Below are positions 59,810-64,000 of a stretch of DNA of 64,000 nt, piece by piece; within the stretch, counting starts at the first letter, position 1, and every line of letters starts with the position of its first letter. The DNA is from Miscanthus floridulus. Its lineage: Eukaryota; Streptophyta; Magnoliopsida; Poales; Poaceae. The notes beneath the pieces were generated by a model. That model ran no database searches. It was given only the letters and a program-made list of their open reading frames with translations, and was not told the origin of the DNA. The position numbers and the translations under genes were made by a program. Where the stretch lies: positions 78,431,739 to 78,495,738 of the forward strand of contig NC_089583.1 of assembly GCF_019320115.1 (NCBI RefSeq). Direction: 5' to 3'.

Positions 59810-60290
59810 GACAAAGGCCCAGAAACACTAGGCAAATAGTTTGTCTAGTGTCACACAGGCAAATAAGGGTTAGCAGAGACGGACTAGGCAAAGAGCACTT
59901 TGTCGAGTGTCAAACCTCGGACACTCGGCAAAGTGTTTGCCTAGTGTCAAAGACACCACTCGGCAAAAGTATTCCACTGACGGTGAAAATCGTAACGGAC
60001 ATTTTGTCTAGTGTCGGAGGTCTGACACTCGACAAAGTATGCAAGGTTTGCCTAGTGCCAGACGTTCGACACTAGGCAAATATGTCAAGCTTTGCCTAGT
60101 GTCAGACCGCCTACACTAGACAAATATGCCAAGCTTTGCCTAGTGTCAGGCCTCCGACACTAGGCAAATTGCCTACTTTGCCTAGTGTCAGTTTCCTGAC
60201 ACTAGGCAAAGCCTGTTCCCCAGGTGTGCCACGTGTGGCCCCTTTGCCTAGTGTCAGACCCCTGACACTAGGCAAAGTAACCAGAAGCTG
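59810..60290. repeat. CACTA subterminal repeat array
   Basis: Numerous direct and inverted copies of a unit with core 'tttgcctagtgtc' and its inverse 'gacactaggcaaa' occur, often paired as hairpins (for example around 60170-60210 and 60240-60280). In CACTA elements such arrays bind the TnpA-type protein and are needed for excision. The density is highest from 60000 to 60280. Confidence 0.85.
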
Positions 60291-60489
60291 AATTTTTTTT
60301 GATTATTCCATTTGTGACACAAATATAAATCATATTCAAATACCACAAATATATCACATGAATCATAAATAAGAACCACATATTCACATATATCACATGT
60401 TCATACCAAAAGTCCAAATGTGCCACAAGTTCATAAGTGCACAACCAAATTTCTTAACAAAGTTCACAACAAGCTGATCACGACGATTG

Positions 60490-62973
60490 TCAAGGGTGAA
60501 GAGGCCCATGGTTTGATGCTCCAGGCGACCCTTTCACTTGATTCGGCTCAAGCTGTGGTGCCGGCGACGCTCCAATCTGTGAAGCCGGCGACCCTTTCAC
60601 TTGATTCGGCTCAAGCTGTGGTGCCGGCGACGCTCCAATCTGTGAAGCCGGTGACCCTCCAATTTGATTCGATGCCACGCCCGATTGATGCTGAAAAAAT
60701 GAAAAGGATACCGTCAATAAAAAATTTCGGCAGAACCTCCTCTGCACGGAGAGGTTTTCAAACCCTGCAAGAAAACAAACGGCACGATGACCGTCAAGAA
60801 CATACATATCAATACACCGCCACCAACACCACCACCACCCGAACACCACAACTGCCACCACCACACCACAACAACAACAACCGTCGTCACCACCAACACC
60901 ATATTGTATGTTTGAGATTGCATATTTTTTTCTAGTGTGCCATATGTCAGGTTGGAACATAATAAGTAATATATTGGTACTCACAGGAGTAGCTGCTTGA
61001 GGAAGTGGCAAGACTAGGCTAGCTGGCATGGTCCGCCCCATAGCGGCGCCAAGAGTGGACACGAACCCCACCAGCTCCTCTATCCTCTGTCGTTGGGCCT
61101 CCCGCTCTTCCACCGCCCTCGCTTCCATCTCCTCGTGAAGCCTCCTTTCTTCTAGCAGTTGGGCCTACAACATTTGACCCCCAATATTAAAGTAAGGCAA
61201 AGGTATGTAAAAATCAATAAGCAACGAATAAAACAGAAATTACCTGGAGTTCGTTGACAAGGTGCGAAGCAGTGGTTGGCCGTGGACGTATGGCCAGGCT
61301 TGCGCTCGTGCTCCGTGCTCGGATCTGGGAGAGGGTGGGAGTAGAGGATGTGTCGATGACACCATCACCCATCCAATACCGCCCATGCTTCTTGCCACCT
61401 CCCACCCTCATGACGATCTCTCCGTCAAAGTCATGGGCGCTTGGATCGTACTCTGGCCCATGGACCGCCCTTGCCATCTTAGTATACTGACTGAGACGGC
61501 TATGGACGGTCGCATTGCTGTATGCCGAAGGAGGGTCATCCGGGTTGTAGGAGACGTCGGATTTTGCCTTGCCCTTATGGGCCATGGCATATGCCATGAA
61601 CTGGGTAACCGGCTGCCCACCATGCGACGATGACTGCGAGAAAAACAGCAAGATGATTAGAAATCATACAACATACAACGTTATAATAAAAAAATAGATT
61701 CTCGTACCCAAGTTTGCGTGTATCCGTTGAGGCTACGGTTGCCTTGATGGTGTGGTACACCTATCATCTGCAAATGGCGCTCCTGACAAGCTTTGTGCTG
61801 GGCAATCCATTCGGGGTCCAACCACTTGTCTACCATCATCTCCCAGCATCGGGGATCCCCAGAGCACCAGCATGGAACCACCTACAAGCCATGAAGTATA
61901 TGACATATAAGAAGTTAAATTAAAGCTATCAGCACTACATTATTAATGTTCGAATACATTTACCTTCATGAACTCTTCCTTGGTCAGTGCCATATCTCTT
62001 GCTTCTTTCTTCGTGACCTTCGTTGCAAGGTAGGACCTGTGGTATGTTATGATGGCCTGGACGCGTGCCTCGTAATGCAGCTGCTTCACGAGTCTTTTAC
62101 ATGCTTTGGTTAGCACCACATCCGCCGTGTCCTCAAAGCCTTCCTAAAGTCTGAAGAAATCCTGCATATACACATGAAGTATTCATTCATTATTTCAAAA
62201 AATGTCCAATGAATGCGATGTATTGAACAATGTAGTGCGAGGAAGACTTATCCATAGCTCAGCCTTCACCCGCTCCGCCTTGTTGGGGAATGTCTTGACA
62301 AGCAGATTTGTAGCATCGGGGGCGTTGGCATAGTGGGCAAACGTGTAGGGAGGCTCCTCTCTCCCGATGAACTGGACCAAGCCAGGGAAGTGTTCCTTGA
62401 CCAGAAGGCCAAGGATGCCACTGACCTTGCGTGTGTGACATCCTGCAGACTCTACAACCGTCCAGCCCTTGCACAAGTTATTAAGAATAATAGTTAGCTT
62501 CTAGTGTGATTTTTGAACATGTCATTTGAAGTAGTGAAAACATGTTAATTTACTTATGTTTCTCCGTCGGGTGCAATCTTTGAGCGTCTGTAAGAAGGTA
62601 TCGGCCACGTAGGGAGGCTCGCGGGACCTCGCAAGTACACACTCGGCGTACCAGAGGAAGCCGAACCCACTGCTGCCTCCTCCTCGACCTCCTCCTCCTC
62701 CCCGTCCTCATCCTCCTCCCGCTCGTCCTCCTCGTCCTCCACCCTCTCGTCCTCCTCGTCCTCCACCCGCTCCTCCTCATCCTCCACCCATTCGTCCTCC
62801 TCCTGCGGCAGCAGCAACTGCTCCTCCTGCGACTGCCTCCTGCGACCGGTGCTCCTCCTCCTCCTCCTCCTCCTCTACGACGGCATCGATAGGTCCTCAT
62901 CTGCAGTGGTGTCTACCGGGCATGTTCTTTGGTAGATCGAGCTGACCCTCCTATTTTGACGCTCGCCCGCCAT
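60490..62973 (-). pseudogene. CACTA second gene, PttA/En-Spm (Transposase_24-like) protein
   Basis: The ATG at 62973 starts MAGERQNRRVSSIYQRT. A TAG soon follows, then a Glu/Asp-rich tract (about 62817-62690). Further exon blocks on the same strand are 62476-62260 (GWTVVESAGCHTRKVSG...), 62160-61975 (LTKACKRLVKQLHYEARVQA..., with an in-frame TAG near its start), 61881-61690 (WLDPEWIAQHKACQERHL), 61638-61240 (DPSAHDFDGEIVMRVGGGKK) and 61170-60985 (EMEARAVEEREAQRQRIEEL, coiled coil). The end (60697-60490) carries a 21-residue repeat (ASPAPQLEPNQVKGSP) encoded by a 63-bp direct duplication. This is the plant Transposase_24 pattern and is thought to serve as a DNA-binding partner of the transposase. 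Exon limits are approximate. Confidence 0.65.
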
Positions 62974-63089
62974 CTTTGATCAATCACCTGCAATCAAAAA
63001 CAAAAAAACAATGTTGTATTAGAAATAACATAATTACATAAAGGCAAAAGGAACAAACTAAAATTACAAAATAACATATTATTACATGT

Positions 63090-64000
63090 ATTAAAAATAA
63101 TCTCATGATCGGGATTAGCTGGATCATAAGTCTCATCATCACTATCAATCATGTCAAAATACTCGACACTATCCGAAGGGGGGATGTTGTCAACATTATC
63201 TTGGCCTAACTGTAATTGGTCAAGCATTTGTAAGTCCTTCTCATTTAGCACCTCGTCTCCAGTGTTGCCTGCATCAACCCATTCATTGTCTACTTCCATT
63301 CCAATTGCTTCGGTTAAGTCTATCTCAAACCTTCCTTCCAACCCCTCTTCTTGGAAGAATTCTCCATCATATGTGTTTGGGTTAAATGTATAATCTTCAT
63401 CGTTTGGCAAAGGTAGTTTACCGTGTGGCGATACCTTGTGCACAATATCCCAACCATTAAGATTCTCTTTGTCTTGGCATGTGTATGGGAGATAATAAAC
63501 CTATGTGGCCTGTTGGGCCACAACATAGACATCGTCTCCTGGTAAGACAGAATCTTGTCGAATTTCAACTACCCCAAGACTAGCCCAAGTCTGTCTCGTT
63601 ACTGCAGGATCAAACCAATGGCATTTGAATATAACAGGATTAAGAGGCCTGCAACCATGAAAGCTGAGTTTGTATATTTCTTTAAGTCTTCCATAATACT
63701 CGACCCTATCTTGGCTGGCCGTAAAAACTCCAGTACTTGTGGTTTTTCGATTGGGCTGACTCTGCTCGTAGCTTGATGTGCGAAAGCGATATCCATTCAC
63801 GTCATAACTGGTAAATGACTTCACCTTATAAGCAAAGCCATTGGCAACCTATCTCAACTCGGCCATCATGGACGCATTGGTTTGGCCCTACAAGCTCGAG
63901 CAAGATAGATCGTTTTATATTTCACATGTACAAGCAACTTAGAATGTGAAAGTACAAGATAAATTGGATGGTACCTTCTTTTTGAACCAAGAAATAAGTC
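63090..64000 (-). pseudogene. CACTA TNP2-type transposase, C-terminal part
   Basis: In one minus-strand frame the C-terminal DUF4216-like region reads FTSYDVNGYRFRTSSYEQ, YYGRLKEIYKLSF, FKCHWFDP and VVAQQAT. A TAG at 63503-63501 follows, then VYYLPYTCQDKENLNGWDIV and an acidic tail (63443-63100) with SDSVEYFDMIDSDDETYD. Another TAG lies upstream near 63853. The catalytic part of the transposase would lie right of the window. Homology to the TNP2 C-terminus is by recognised motif order. Confidence 0.7.

Larger units (their letters stand above)
59768..64000 (-). mobile_element. CACTA (En/Spm) transposon, 3' end, running out of the window
   Basis: The terminus CACTACTGGAATC begins at 59768 after tat (59765-59767), the likely 3-bp duplication. 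Subterminal repeats fill 59810-60290. Two transposon genes run on the minus strand: a PttA/Transposase_24-like gene (62973-60490) and, further upstream, the C-terminal part of a TNP2-type transposase (from the window edge to about 63090). Several TAG/TGA stops mark it as decayed. The other terminus lies beyond 64000. Confidence 0.85.

Noticed and set aside
59810..60290. Satellite DNA or a hairpin RNA gene
   Set aside because: The CACTA terminus and adjoining transposase genes explain the array as subterminal repeats.

Overview
The window is plant nuclear DNA, almost certainly from a grass of the sorghum / sugarcane / Miscanthus group. It has spliced genes, very long Gypsy LTRs, SIRE-type Copia elements, a CACTA element and Stowaway MITEs with grass-type consensus ends. 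The species is inferred from recalled family features, not from a search.

Layout. (1) 1-761: the 3' end of another LTR element. (2) 807-44450: one nest of five LTR retrotransposons. The outer host E is a SIRE-type Copia element on the minus strand. A solo SIRE-type LTR (D, 2816-40412) sits between E's gag and protease. B (3984-39570, minus, non-autonomous Gypsy with 3.3-kb LTRs) sits inside D. C (5188-15926, plus, non-autonomous) sits inside B's left LTR. A (20745-35158, plus, full-length Tekay/Del-like chromovirus with 3.9-kb LTRs) sits inside B's internal region. Each join is supported by paired ends and by a perfect or near-perfect target-site duplication. (3) 44456-51650: two divergent host genes, a small double-stranded-RNA-binding protein (minus) and a protein with PNRC-like motifs (plus), around a shared upstream region. 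(4) 52110-58743: a three-exon STP-family monosaccharide/H+ symporter (minus) whose 5-kb first intron is full of small elements. (5) 59768-64000: the 3' end of a CACTA transposon lying about 1 kb upstream of the transporter start codon.

The most striking observation is in element A. Between its primer-binding site and gag lies an accessory ORF (25420-26381). Its first codons encode a near-perfect copy of the histone H3 N-terminal tail, including the positions of H3 R2, T3, K4, R8, K9 and S10. The same element ends its polyprotein in a chromodomain, a fold that in this class of element is known to read methylated H3. One transposon therefore carries both an H3-tail mimic and an H3-reader-like module. 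C retains a distant homologue of the accessory ORF without the H3 tail, and no recognisable gag-pol.

A, B and C share terminal, polypurine-tract and LTR modules, so B and C look like parasites of an A-like element. A's coding frames are broken by stops that are nearly all TAG or TGA of the kind produced by cytosine deamination. Host genes are few; the transporter looks intact, and the other two host genes each show an interrupted frame.
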